A stretch of 5,289 bases of DNA from Deltaproteobacteria bacterium (GTDB lineage: Bacteria; Desulfobacterota_C; Deferrisomatia; Deferrisomatales; JACRMM01). The notes below the pieces were generated by a model that ran no database searches, was not told the origin of the DNA, and saw only the letters and a list, made by a program, of their open reading frames with translations. Numbering within the stretch: position 1 is the first letter of the stretch; each line of letters starts with the position of its first letter. The stretch is from the NCBI GenBank assembly GCA_016218905.1, contig JACRCS010000654.1:1-5289 (forward strand), in the 5' to 3' direction. The position numbers and the translations under genes are program-made. Positions 1 through 5,289 of this stretch are shown in pieces.

Positions 1-1
1 C

Positions 2-67
2 GGCACTGCGATGCTCGCCCAGGCCAATCAGATCCCGAACAACATCTTGCAGCTTCTCAAGGGTTGA
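2..67 (+). CDS. fliC: Flagellin, C-terminal end (partial)
   Basis: Only the last 21 codons and the TGA stop (65-67) are present; the gene begins left of the window. The visible peptide starts GTAMLAQANQ and ends ILQLLKG. This is the classic C-terminal D0 helix of bacterial flagellin (family pattern: A-M-L-A-Q-A-N-Q, then a short break, then hydrophobic L-Q-L-L). This helix packs against the N-terminal D0 helix of flagellin to build the inner tube of the filament, and it also carries export and chaperone contacts. A second flagellin gene begins at 4690 on the same strand, so the locus holds at least two flagellin copies. The symbol is the generic flagellin name; which paralogue this is cannot be told. 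The family call is firm despite the short length because this terminus is so conserved. Confidence 0.9.
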   Translation, partial: GTAMLAQANQIPNNILQLLKG

Positions 68-80
68 GCAGTACATTGGG

Positions 81-108
81 CAAGGGCCCCCGAAACCGGG
101 GGCCCTTG
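81..108. terminator. Perfect 12-bp hairpin between convergent genes
   Basis: The arms at 81-92 (CAAGGGCCCCCG) and 97-108 (CGGGGGCCCTTG) are perfectly complementary, with a 4-base AAAC loop. The hairpin starts 14 bases after the flagellin stop and ends 10 bases before the stop codon of the leftward methyltransferase gene, so it can serve both convergent transcripts. No T-tract follows directly on either strand. On the plus strand the nearest is CCTTTTT at 124-130, too far from the stem for a textbook intrinsic terminator. Transcript-end stabilisation or a T-less terminator are both possible. Confidence 0.7.
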
Positions 109-118
109 AAGCATGGGG

Positions 119-889
119 TCACTCCTTTTTGAAGATGGAACAGTACTTGTACTCGAAGTCCTCGATCTCTTTGAAGGGATCAAGAGACCAGCGATGGAAG
201 ATGACGCCGGGCACCAGCTCATTCCCCCCAGTTACGACGCGTCGGTCGCTCCAGGCCTCATGGATCGGCTCTATGTCTCTGAGGACGGCACGGTAGGAGT
301 TCCTCCGGAGGTCCTCTTTGATGGTATCCATGTGAAATCCTGTGACGATAAGATACCCAGTATTATATGCGGTAATTCTGTCAATCGTCTGCGCTTGAAT
401 CTCCCGATCAGCATAGATGAGGGCGTTCATCATGAAGACGACGGCGAAAGTCGTTTTCGACGAGAACCCGGAAAAGGACGAAGGCTCGAGAAACGAGACG
501 CAATCGCGCAACCGTTTGTTCACCCTGACACGGTTCGTGTCTCCCTCCACGGGCTCGAAGAAACTCCGCTCCTCCGCGCTCAGGTGGGCGATGCTCGCCT
601 CTGGGAAGACCCCGTTGCGGCCGAACGCCAGGAAGCTCCTCTCGATGTCTGTGGCACAGATTTGGAGGTTCTTGGATCGGCTCGACCGGGCCGCGAGGCA
701 CGCATAGATGGCAAGGGAGTATGCCTCGCTGCCGATGGAGCAGGCGTGAAAGAGCACGCGGATCGGATTCGCGGAGAGGGTCGACAACTCCGCCCAGAGG
801 GCGTCAAGCAGCGGTCGATTGCGAAAGAAAGCCGTCGTGCCGATCCGGTTCCCACAGGTCGGTCGGAGCCGCGTCGGGGTCTGTGCCAT
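119..889 (-). CDS. CheR-type SAM-dependent methyltransferase, short form
   Basis: 256 aa, read leftward, ending in TGA (121-119). The start at 889 is chosen because GAGGAGG (901-895) lies 5 bases upstream; an in-frame ATG at 1045 would add 52 residues with no family resemblance. Visible CheR landmarks, in order: TTAFFRN (18-24, as in the T-x-F-F-R of CheR); the SAM-binding loop HACSIGSEAYSLA (48-60, versus A-G-C-S-T-G-E-E-P-Y-S-L-A); ATDIE (79-83), whose Asp normally holds the SAM ribose; and NALIY (155-159, versus R-N-V-L-I-Y-F). The catalytic-region Arg, Asp and Tyr of the family are kept, so it could be active. The N-terminal helical domain that helps CheR bind receptors is absent, and the SAM loop is altered (Gly-Ser-Glu-Ala for Gly-Glu-Glu-Pro). 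The C-terminal ~70 residues show no family I recognise. Its position between flagellin genes and beside a glycosyltransferase suggests methylation of flagellin or its glycan rather than of chemoreceptors; that is inference. Cytoplasmic: no signal peptide or membrane segment seen. Confidence 0.8.
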   Translation of the reverse strand: MAQTPTRLRPTCGNRIGTTAFFRNRPLLDALWAELSTLSANPIRVLFHACSIGSEAYSLAIYACLAARSSRSKNLQICATDIERSFLAFGRNGVFPEASIAHLSAEERSFFEPVEGDTNRVRVNKRLRDCVSFLEPSSFSGFSSKTTFAVVFMMNALIYADREIQAQTIDRITAYNTGYLIVTGFHMDTIKEDLRRNSYRAVLRDIEPIHEAWSDRRVVTGGNELVPGVIFHRWSLDPFKEIEDFEYKYCSIFKKE

Positions 890-894
890 GGCGT

Positions 895-901
895 CCTCCT
901 C
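895..901 (-). promoter_or_regulatory. Ribosome-binding site of the CheR-like gene
   Basis: On the minus strand GAGGAGG is followed by ACGCC and then ATG at 889. The strong Shine-Dalgarno match and 5-base spacing decide the start of the methyltransferase gene against the in-frame ATG at 1045. Confidence 0.75.
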
Positions 902-923
902 GAGAAGGGGCGGGTACCGCGTC

Positions 924-950
924 AAAATCCGGCGGGCTCCGCCTGCCGGA
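924..950 (-). terminator. Terminator-like hairpin in the methyltransferase leader
   Basis: Read on the minus strand, arms 950-941 (TCCGGCAGGC) and 937-928 (GCCCGCCGGA) form a 10-position stem with one A-C mismatch and a 3-base loop, followed at once by TTTT (927-924). This is the layout of a short intrinsic terminator, and it sits 35 bases upstream of the methyltransferase ATG on the same strand. It could attenuate that gene, insulate it from leftward read-through, or be chance. The T-run is only four bases long. On the plus strand the stem is fully paired with one G-U, but has its A-run on the wrong side for termination. Confidence 0.4.
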
Positions 951-1071
951 AGGGAAGATCTCCGCTCCTGGATAAGGTACTCGTTTCGGCCCCCTTCCAG
1001 CACTGCTTGTTTCGACGTCCCGTCCATTGGTCCCGCTCGGTTCAAACGTCACTACCCTGCCGTCGCGGTGC

Positions 1072-1153
1072 GCGGCGTCACGCCGCAACTCTCCGCTTTC
1101 GAGGGGGCGCGGAGAAGCGCGTCACCCGCCTCGTGGTGGAAAGACGCCCCCTC
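1072..1153 (+). promoter_or_regulatory. Structured leader upstream of the TPR glycosyltransferase gene
   Basis: Three perfect inverted repeats crowd this stretch. GCGGCG (1072-1077) pairs with CGCCGC (1081-1086) over a 3-base loop. TCTCCGC (1090-1096) pairs with GCGGAGA (1109-1115) over a 12-base loop. GAGGGGGCG (1101-1109) pairs with CGCCCCCTC (1145-1153) over 35 bases. The second and third interleave, so they are either alternative folds or, with one pair given up, an H-type pseudoknot. The last arm ends 37 bases before the ATG at 1191. The region is GC-rich, so chance pairing is easier than usual; the regulatory role is inferred. Confidence 0.35.
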
Positions 1154-1190
1154 AGCATTGGATCGCATGCGAAATGAGGATTCCGACCCG

Positions 1191-4100
1191 ATGAGCAACG
1201 GACGAGACGTGCTGGCGCGCGCCGCGCGGCGGCATCGGGCGGGCGACCTGCAGGGGGCCCGAAGCATTCTGGAGGCCGCGCTGGCCAAACATCCGAGAGA
1301 CGCAGGCGTCCGGGCTCTGCTCGGCTCCCTGTGCGCCCAAGCCGGTGCCTTCGAGGAGGCCTCACAACACCTGGGCGCGTCCCTGGAGATCCGGCCAGGC
1401 AACTCGGACGCGCTCAACAACCTGGGCGGCGTCCTGCAACGGCTCGGGAGAACCGACGAGGCGCTGAAGGCCTACCAACAAGCCGTCGAGCGGCGACCAA
1501 GCCTCGCCGAGGCCCACAGCAATCTGGGCAATCTGCTGATCGAAACGGAGCGGCCCGACGAGGCAATCCCTCACCTGCACAAAGCCCTCTCGCTACGGCC
1601 CGACTTTCCGGAGGCCCACTACAACCTGGGCACCGCGCTCACCCGGGTGGGGCGGTTCGCCGAGGGCATCACGCACCTGCGCCGAGCCCTTGCCCTCCGG
1701 CCGTCCTACGTCGAGGCCCACACCAACCTCGGCTCCGCGCTGACCGCAACGGATCGGTTCGAGGAGGCTCTTGGCTGTTGGGAGAGAGCACTGGCCCTTC
1801 GGCCAGAACACCCGGAAGCACATTGGAATCGCAGCCTTGCCCTCCTCGCCGCCGAGCGCTTCCGGGAAGGCTGGGTCGAGTACGAGTGGGGCTTCGCTTC
1901 CAAGGACCGGGAGCAGAGGTGCTTCCCGCAGCCGCGCTGGCACGGGCAGCCATTGGAGGGAAAGACCGTCCTGGTGCTCGCCGAGCAGGGGGTCGGCGAC
2001 GAGATCATGTTCGCCTCGTGCGTGCCGGACCTGACCGTGCGCGGGGCCCGGGTCATCCTGGAGTGCGACCGCCGGCTGGCTCCCCTCTTCGCACGATCTT
2101 TCCCAGGGGTGAGAGTCTGCGGTGCCCAGCGCTCCGAGAGCCCCGCCTGGCTGCTCGACCCGGAGACCGCTGATTACCACGTCTCCCTCGCCAGCCTGCC
2201 CGCACAGTTTCGAAACGACGCTGTCGATTTCCCGACGCGCGCATCGTTTCTCGTTCCCGATCCGGAACGGGTGAACCTCTGGAAGACCCGTCTGAGCAGT
2301 CTGGGACCCGGCGTCAAGGTCGGGGTTTCCTGGCGCGGAGGCGCACGAGCCGACACGCGGCGACGTCGCACCATCGCCCTTTCCGACTGGGCACCGCTGC
2401 TCGCCACGCCGAACGTCCACTTCGTCAATCTGCAGTATGGAAGCACGGCGGAGGAACTCGCCGCGGCGAAGCGCGAGTTGGGCATTGTGGTACACGACTG
2501 GGAGGACGCGGATCCCCTGACCGACCTGGAGGGCTTTGCCGCCCAGATTTCCTGCTTGGACCTCGTGATCTCCATCGACAACTCAACCGTCCACATGGCA
2601 GGGGCGTTAGGGGTCCCGGTCTGGGTTCTGCTCCCCCGCCCGCCCGACTGGCGATGGCTCCTCAAAGGGGACACAAGCCACTGGTACGAGAGCGTGCGCC
2701 TCTTTCGTCAACGGGAGCCCGGCCAGTGGGACGACGTCGTCGAACGCGTGCGCACCGAACTGGCCCAACGGGCGGCACTGGGGAACGAAGAGCCTGCGGG
2801 CGGTGGTCGCCCGACAGCGCATGGGGCCATCGAGCGGCGCTGCACGGGGGGTGGACCGAAGGCCGTTCTCGTCAACGACACCTCTGCGTGGTACCACTGG
2901 GGCTGCACCCTGACCAGCTCGGCCCTTCGAAGTGGCCTGGAGCAGGCCGGATTCACTGTGTCGTCCCTTCCCATTGACGAGATCTATGAGCTCCGAGAGA
3001 TTCCTGCGTCGCTGGACCGCTTCGATGACCCGGCACACTTCCAACGATTTGCCGCGGCCAACCGCGGGCCCTTTCGCCTCCTTCAGGAGGCCGACCTTGC
3101 CTTCGTCAACGGCGAGGGAACGCTGCACGGCAAAGGCGGCCCGGCGGTGGCGCTGCTCTATCTCGCTTACGCTGCCAAGCGTTTCCTGGACAAGAGCATC
3201 CAGATCGTCAACCACTCCTGTTACCCGTCCGAAGAGCCTGGCCGGCCGGACCCCGTGGCCGAGGCTCTCTACGCAAAGGTCTACCGATCCCTGGATTTCA
3301 TTGCCGTTCGGGAACCGCTGAGCGAGGCACGGGCGCGCACGCTCGGCGTCCAGCCGACGCTGAGCTTCGACTGCCTGCCCCTCTATCTGGAGGAGCGCTA
3401 TCCGCGCCGGCCGCCGCGAGACCCGAGGGCTCTGGTCGTCGGGGGGTCTGTGGCGTGGCGAGACGAGGGAGTTCGGGCACTGGCGCGCTTCATCGGCAAG
3501 GCGGCCGCTGCAGGGTTCAAGGTCCAGGTGCTCGTGGGGGCCAGGGCGCGGCCGGCCAAGGACGATCAGGCCTTCGTGGAAGCACTGCGCCGCGAAGGCG
3601 TTCCCGGCTGGGAGCTGGTTGTCGCGGCGTCAGAGGCGCAGTGGCTCGATACGTTGGCCGGCGCGGGCCTGCTCGTATCGGGGCGCTTCCACCACTCGAT
3701 CGCGGCCGCCTTCCTCGGGACGCCCTTCGTTGCGTTTGAGAGCAACACGCCCAAGATGGCGGCTCTGTGCCAGTGCCTGGGGGTCGAGCCACCCCTGGCC
3801 TACACTGGGAAAGGCCTCGAGCAAGCCCTCTGGGCCCGCTGCCAGAGGTCGCTCGAGGACCGCGCCGGCGCACCCCAGGTATCGGAGGGAACCCTGGCAG
3901 GGCTTCGCAACCGCAGCCGCCGCAACTTCGACGCCGCACGAGAGCTGGCCGCCCGCTTCGAAGCAGCGAAGACATACGCGCAGGGCCGCACCACACCGGA
4001 CCCGCCGACGTCGGCGGCGGCAATCCTGGCGGCGGCTTCGGCGTTGCGGGCCGAGGGTCGCCTGGCCGACGCCGAGGCAGTGCTCAGGCGGGGGCTTTCG

Positions 4101-4529
4101 TCCTTGTCGGACACCGCAGACCTCCTCCTGGGGCTCGGAGAAGTGCTCACCGAGCTCGGGCGGGACTCCGAGGCCTTTGACGTGCTCCAGCGCGCCGCTG
4201 CCGGAGGGGCCGCGCAGGGGCCGTCGCTGCTGCTCATGGCGGGGCTCCTTCTAAGGAACCGACGCTTCGAAGAGGCGGCCGAGTTCGCGGAAGCCGCGGC
4301 CGCTGCAGACCCTGCGAACGCCGCCGCCGCGCTCCTGGTAATTGGAGACTCGCTGGACGCCCGAGGCGCCGTGCCGGCCGCTCTGGCGGCCTACCGGGAA
4401 GCGCTGAGTCGAGCACCGGGGCACCCCGCGATTTCGGCACGCATCGAGGCGGCGGAAAAATCTTCGGCCACCGCTCAAGTTGCCCAGGACTCGGTCGATA
4501 CGAAGACCAGAGAGTTGTCGCATTCATGA
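1191..4529 (+). CDS. TPR–GT9-like glycosyltransferase–pyruvyltransferase–TPR fusion protein
   Basis: 1112 aa. The ATG at 1191 is chosen for GAGGA at 1176-1180 (10-base spacing) and because the first TPR begins at once; an in-frame ATG at 1167 has no ribosome-binding site. Residues 5-241 form seven 34-residue TPR units with typical N-L-G and A-L-x-x-R-P positions. Residues ~242-525 resemble the GT9-like domain of TPR glycosyltransferases: EQGVGDEIMFAS (265-276), SIDNSTVHMAGALG (461-474) and PDWRW. A Gly-rich linker (~527-556) leads to a polysaccharide pyruvyl-transferase domain, ~557-930: NDTSAWYHWG near its start, NGEGTLHG (640-647), and SGRFHHSIAAAFLGTP (830-845), where Arg-Phe-His stands for the family's Arg-Leu-His. 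Residues ~941-1085 form further degenerate TPRs rich in Ala. Expected activity: sugar transfer from a nucleotide-sugar donor, and ketal-pyruvate transfer from phosphoenolpyruvate, with the TPRs holding the protein substrate. No signal peptide or membrane helix is seen, so it should act in the cytoplasm. Its place directly before a flagellin gene points to flagellin glycosylation, which is inference. Domain calls are stronger than substrate calls. Confidence 0.88.
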   Translation: MSNGRDVLARAARRHRAGDLQGARSILEAALAKHPRDAGVRALLGSLCAQAGAFEEASQHLGASLEIRPGNSDALNNLGGVLQRLGRTDEALKAYQQAVERRPSLAEAHSNLGNLLIETERPDEAIPHLHKALSLRPDFPEAHYNLGTALTRVGRFAEGITHLRRALALRPSYVEAHTNLGSALTATDRFEEALGCWERALALRPEHPEAHWNRSLALLAAERFREGWVEYEWGFASKDREQRCFPQPRWHGQPLEGKTVLVLAEQGVGDEIMFASCVPDLTVRGARVILECDRRLAPLFARSFPGVRVCGAQRSESPAWLLDPETADYHVSLASLPAQFRNDAVDFPTRASFLVPDPERVNLWKTRLSSLGPGVKVGVSWRGGARADTRRRRTIALSDWAPLLATPNVHFVNLQYGSTAEELAAAKRELGIVVHDWEDADPLTDLEGFAAQISCLDLVISIDNSTVHMAGALGVPVWVLLPRPPDWRWLLKGDTSHWYESVRLFRQREPGQWDDVVERVRTELAQRAALGNEEPAGGGRPTAHGAIERRCTGGGPKAVLVNDTSAWYHWGCTLTSSALRSGLEQAGFTVSSLPIDEIYELREIPASLDRFDDPAHFQRFAAANRGPFRLLQEADLAFVNGEGTLHGKGGPAVALLYLAYAAKRFLDKSIQIVNHSCYPSEEPGRPDPVAEALYAKVYRSLDFIAVREPLSEARARTLGVQPTLSFDCLPLYLEERYPRRPPRDPRALVVGGSVAWRDEGVRALARFIGKAAAAGFKVQVLVGARARPAKDDQAFVEALRREGVPGWELVVAASEAQWLDTLAGAGLLVSGRFHHSIAAAFLGTPFVAFESNTPKMAALCQCLGVEPPLAYTGKGLEQALWARCQRSLEDRAGAPQVSEGTLAGLRNRSRRNFDAARELAARFEAAKTYAQGRTTPDPPTSAAAILAAASALRAEGRLADAEAVLRRGLSSLSDTADLLLGLGEVLTELGRDSEAFDVLQRAAAGGAAQGPSLLLMAGLLLRNRRFEEAAEFAEAAAAADPANAAAALLVIGDSLDARGAVPAALAAYREALSRAPGHPAISARIEAAEKSSATAQVAQDSVDTKTRELSHS
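1509..1721 (+). repeat. 102-base repeats encoding TPR units
   Basis: GAGGCCCAC occurs exactly at 1509-1517, 1611-1619 and 1713-1721, that is, every 102 bases (34 codons), at the start of TPR units 4, 5 and 6. Each is followed by a diverged copy of codons for x-N-L-G. The fourth expected copy (about 1815) has drifted to GAAGCACAT. This is the DNA trace of TPR duplication inside the gene, not a separate element. Confidence 0.75.
4475..4501 (+). promoter_or_regulatory. Candidate sigma-28 (FliA) promoter for the second flagellin
   Basis: TCAAGTTG (4475-4482), an 11-base spacer (4483-4493), then GTCGATAC (4494-4501). Against the enteric FliA consensus TAAAGTTT-N11-GCCGATAA this matches 6 of 8 in each half, with exact spacing and an intact CGATA core. 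It lies inside the last codons of the fusion gene and would start transcription near 4508, about 180 bases before the flagellin ATG. Sigma-28 control of flagellin is the rule in many flagellated bacteria. No transcript data support this one. Confidence 0.5.
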
Positions 4530-4597
4530 AGGGAGGTGGACCGACACGTAGCAGAACGAAGCAGTCCAAGGCCATGGGAGAGGCCCGACAGCTCCCC

Positions 4598-4614
4598 GGG
4601 GCACCGCACCTGCA
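4598..4614 (+). promoter_or_regulatory. Candidate sigma-54 promoter for the second flagellin
   Basis: GGGGCAC (4598-4604), five bases, then CTGCA (4610-4614). The diagnostic GG (4600-4601) and GC (4612-4613) are separated by exactly 10 bases, and GGCAC of the -24 box is perfect. The -12 box has CTGC instead of TTGC. The start would fall near 4625, leaving a leader of about 65 bases. It may act instead of, or with, the sigma-28 site upstream; some bacteria do run flagellins from sigma-54. A GC-rich background makes a chance match plausible. Confidence 0.35.
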
Positions 4615-4625
4615 AACGCGGTACA

Positions 4626-4639
4626 CGGCAAGGACGCCG
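4626..4639 (+). promoter_or_regulatory. CsrA-type hairpin in the flagellin leader
   Basis: CGGC (4626-4629) and GCCG (4636-4639) close a six-base loop AAGGAC with GGA at its centre. CsrA/RsmA binds GGA held in a hexaloop (selected form A-R-G-G-A-U closed by C-G), so the match is close. A second GGA-rich segment is the ribosome-binding site at 4678-4684. Two such sites in a flagellin leader recall CsrA/FliW control of hag mRNA in Bacillus. The stem is only 4 bp and neither csrA nor fliW is in the window. Confidence 0.35.
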
Positions 4640-4651
4640 GAATTTCGAACC

Positions 4652-4669
4652 TGGGGCACCCAAGCCCCA
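4652..4669 (+). promoter_or_regulatory. Leader hairpin just before the flagellin ribosome-binding site
   Basis: TGGGGC (4652-4657) pairs with GCCCCA (4664-4669) over the loop ACCCAA. The stem ends 8 bases before the Shine-Dalgarno sequence. It may stabilise the abundant flagellin mRNA or keep its ribosome-binding site exposed; no T-run follows, so it is not a terminator. Confidence 0.4.
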
Positions 4670-4677
4670 ACTTTCAC

Positions 4678-4684
4678 GGAGGAA
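4678..4684 (+). promoter_or_regulatory. Ribosome-binding site of the second flagellin
   Basis: GGAGGAA lies 5 bases before the ATG at 4690. It fixes the start at MSLMINQN rather than at the internal ATG (4699), and its strength fits a very highly expressed protein. Confidence 0.8.
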
Positions 4685-4689
4685 CTCCC

Positions 4690-5289
4690 ATGTCTCTCAT
4701 GATCAATCAGAACATTACGTCCCTCAACGCCTGGAAGAACCTCAACAAGACCGACCGTTCGATGAGCAGCACGATGGAGAAGCTCTCCAGCGGCCTGCGC
4801 ATCAACAAGGCAGCCGACGACCCGAGCGGCCTGGTGGTGTCCGAGCAGATGAGAGCGCAGGTCGCGGGCCTAAAGGCCGCGGTCAAGAACTCCGAGAAGG
4901 GAATCTCCATGATCCAGACCGCCGAGGGCGCGCTGGACAAGGTGCACTCCCTCCTCGACAAGATGCGCTCCCTGGCGCTGGATTCGGCCAACTCCGCCAC
5001 CAACGACACCAACATGCTGGCCGCGAACCAAGCCGAGATCCAAAACGCCATCGAGACCATTACCCGAATCTCGGACAATACCCAGTACGGCACGAAGAAA
5101 CTTCTCGACGGCAGTAACAACAACAACGCGGTGCTCTCGGCCGCGGGTGGAACCGGCCTGACCTCGAGCGACGTGGAAGCCTCGACCCTGGCCACCGGCA
5201 ACCACACCCTGGTGATCAGCGCGGCCACGGCGGCCTCGACCACCATCGGCGCAGGCACACTCATCGTGGCCGCCAGCACCCCCAACAAC
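4690..5289 (+). CDS. fliC: Flagellin, N-terminal 200 residues (partial)
   Basis: The frame is open from the ATG to the window edge, giving exactly 200 codons without a stop. Residues 1-137 are the conserved flagellin D0/D1 region: MSLMINQNITSLNA at the start, KLSSGLRINKAADDPSGL (31-48), GISMIQTAEGALDKVHSLL (71-89) and NTQYGTKK (130-137). From 138 it enters the variable, surface-exposed part, which opens LLDGSNNNN and is rich in Ser, Thr and Ala (18 of residues 138-200 are Ser or Thr). Those side chains are the usual acceptors for O-linked flagellin glycans, which fits the glycosyltransferase gene just upstream. Flagellin is exported unfolded through the flagellar type III apparatus and polymerises into the filament. 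The C-terminal half is outside the window. The symbol is the generic one. Confidence 0.96.
   Translation, partial: MSLMINQNITSLNAWKNLNKTDRSMSSTMEKLSSGLRINKAADDPSGLVVSEQMRAQVAGLKAAVKNSEKGISMIQTAEGALDKVHSLLDKMRSLALDSANSATNDTNMLAANQAEIQNAIETITRISDNTQYGTKKLLDGSNNNNAVLSAAGGTGLTSSDVEASTLATGNHTLVISAATAASTTIGAGTLIVAASTPNN

Larger units (their letters stand above)
890..1190. other. Divergent intergenic region
   Basis: This 301-base stretch separates the leftward methyltransferase gene from the rightward TPR glycosyltransferase gene and must hold at least part of both promoters. Open frames cross it on both strands, but only as in-frame extensions of the neighbours with no ribosome-binding site or family resemblance, so I treat it as non-coding. 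It holds the methyltransferase ribosome-binding site (895-901), a terminator-like hairpin (924-950) and a run of hairpins in the right half (1072-1153). I found no convincing sigma-70, sigma-54 or sigma-28 promoter for the rightward gene. Confidence 0.6.

Noticed and set aside
983..1010. Possible sigma-28 promoter for the methyltransferase on the minus strand (GCCGAAAC at 990-983)
   Set aside because: The -10 half matches 6 of 8, but the -35 half matches only about 3 of 8 at the right spacing.
890..1045. In-frame N-terminal extension of the methyltransferase to an ATG at 1045 (52 more residues)
   Set aside because: No ribosome-binding site at 1045, no CheR-like sequence in the extension, and it would cross the terminator-like hairpin; the start at 889 has a strong GAGGAGG.
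113..1177. Long plus-strand open frame opposite the methyltransferase gene
   Set aside because: It is antisense to a gene with clear CheR motifs, has no recognisable domain and reads like GC-rich shadow sequence.
819..1190. Upstream extension of the fusion protein (124 residues)
   Set aside because: The frame is open only because the region is GC-rich; it overlaps the methyltransferase gene, shows no family resemblance, and TPR sequence begins only after 1191.
4576..4596. Possible terminator after the fusion gene (GGGAG with CTCCC)
   Set aside because: Only a 5-bp stem with an 11-base loop and no T-run; transcription could well run on into the flagellin gene.
4526..4702. 58-codon open frame whose ATG overlaps the fusion-gene stop as ATGA and which runs 13 bases into the flagellin gene
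   Set aside because: The ATGA overlap is tempting for translational coupling, but its third-position GC looks clearly lower than in the neighbouring genes, the ribosome-binding site is weak, it overlaps the leader elements and I recognise no family.

Overview
The window is a flagellin locus from a high-GC bacterium. Hand-counted 60-base lines inside the large gene run about 67-83% GC. It opens with the last 21 codons of one flagellin gene and closes inside a second, whose first 200 codons are present. Between them lie two complete genes that look like flagellar post-translational modification functions. The flagellins have the conserved bacterial D0/D1 ends but give no firm taxonomic placement. 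They are not enteric-like, and I leave the phylum open.

Layout, left to right. (1) Flagellin C-terminus, 2-67 (+). (2) A perfect 12-bp hairpin at 81-108, in the gap between convergent genes. (3) A leftward gene, 119-889, for a 256-aa CheR-type SAM-dependent methyltransferase that lacks the usual N-terminal CheR helical domain. (4) A 301-base divergent intergenic region, 890-1190, holding no convincing gene but several hairpins: one is terminator-like on the minus strand, and an overlapping set lies in the leader of the next gene. (5) A 1112-aa rightward gene, 1191-4529, encoding one polypeptide with seven TPR repeats, a GT9-like glycosyltransferase domain, a polysaccharide pyruvyl-transferase domain and a second TPR block. 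(6) A 160-base leader, 4530-4689, with a plausible sigma-54 site, a CsrA-type hairpin and a strong ribosome-binding site. A good sigma-28 (FliA-type) promoter match sits just upstream, in the tail of the preceding gene. (7) The second flagellin, 4690 to the window edge.

Proposed joint role (inference): flagellin is made from the sigma-28 and/or sigma-54 promoter, possibly with CsrA-type translational control. The TPR-flanked enzyme could recognise flagellin or its glycan, add a sugar, and supply a pyruvate ketal. The CheR-like enzyme could methylate the glycan or the protein. Glycosyltransferases beside flagellin genes are well known. The one-chain glycosyltransferase plus pyruvyltransferase architecture is the most unusual item here and the best candidate for a little-described system.
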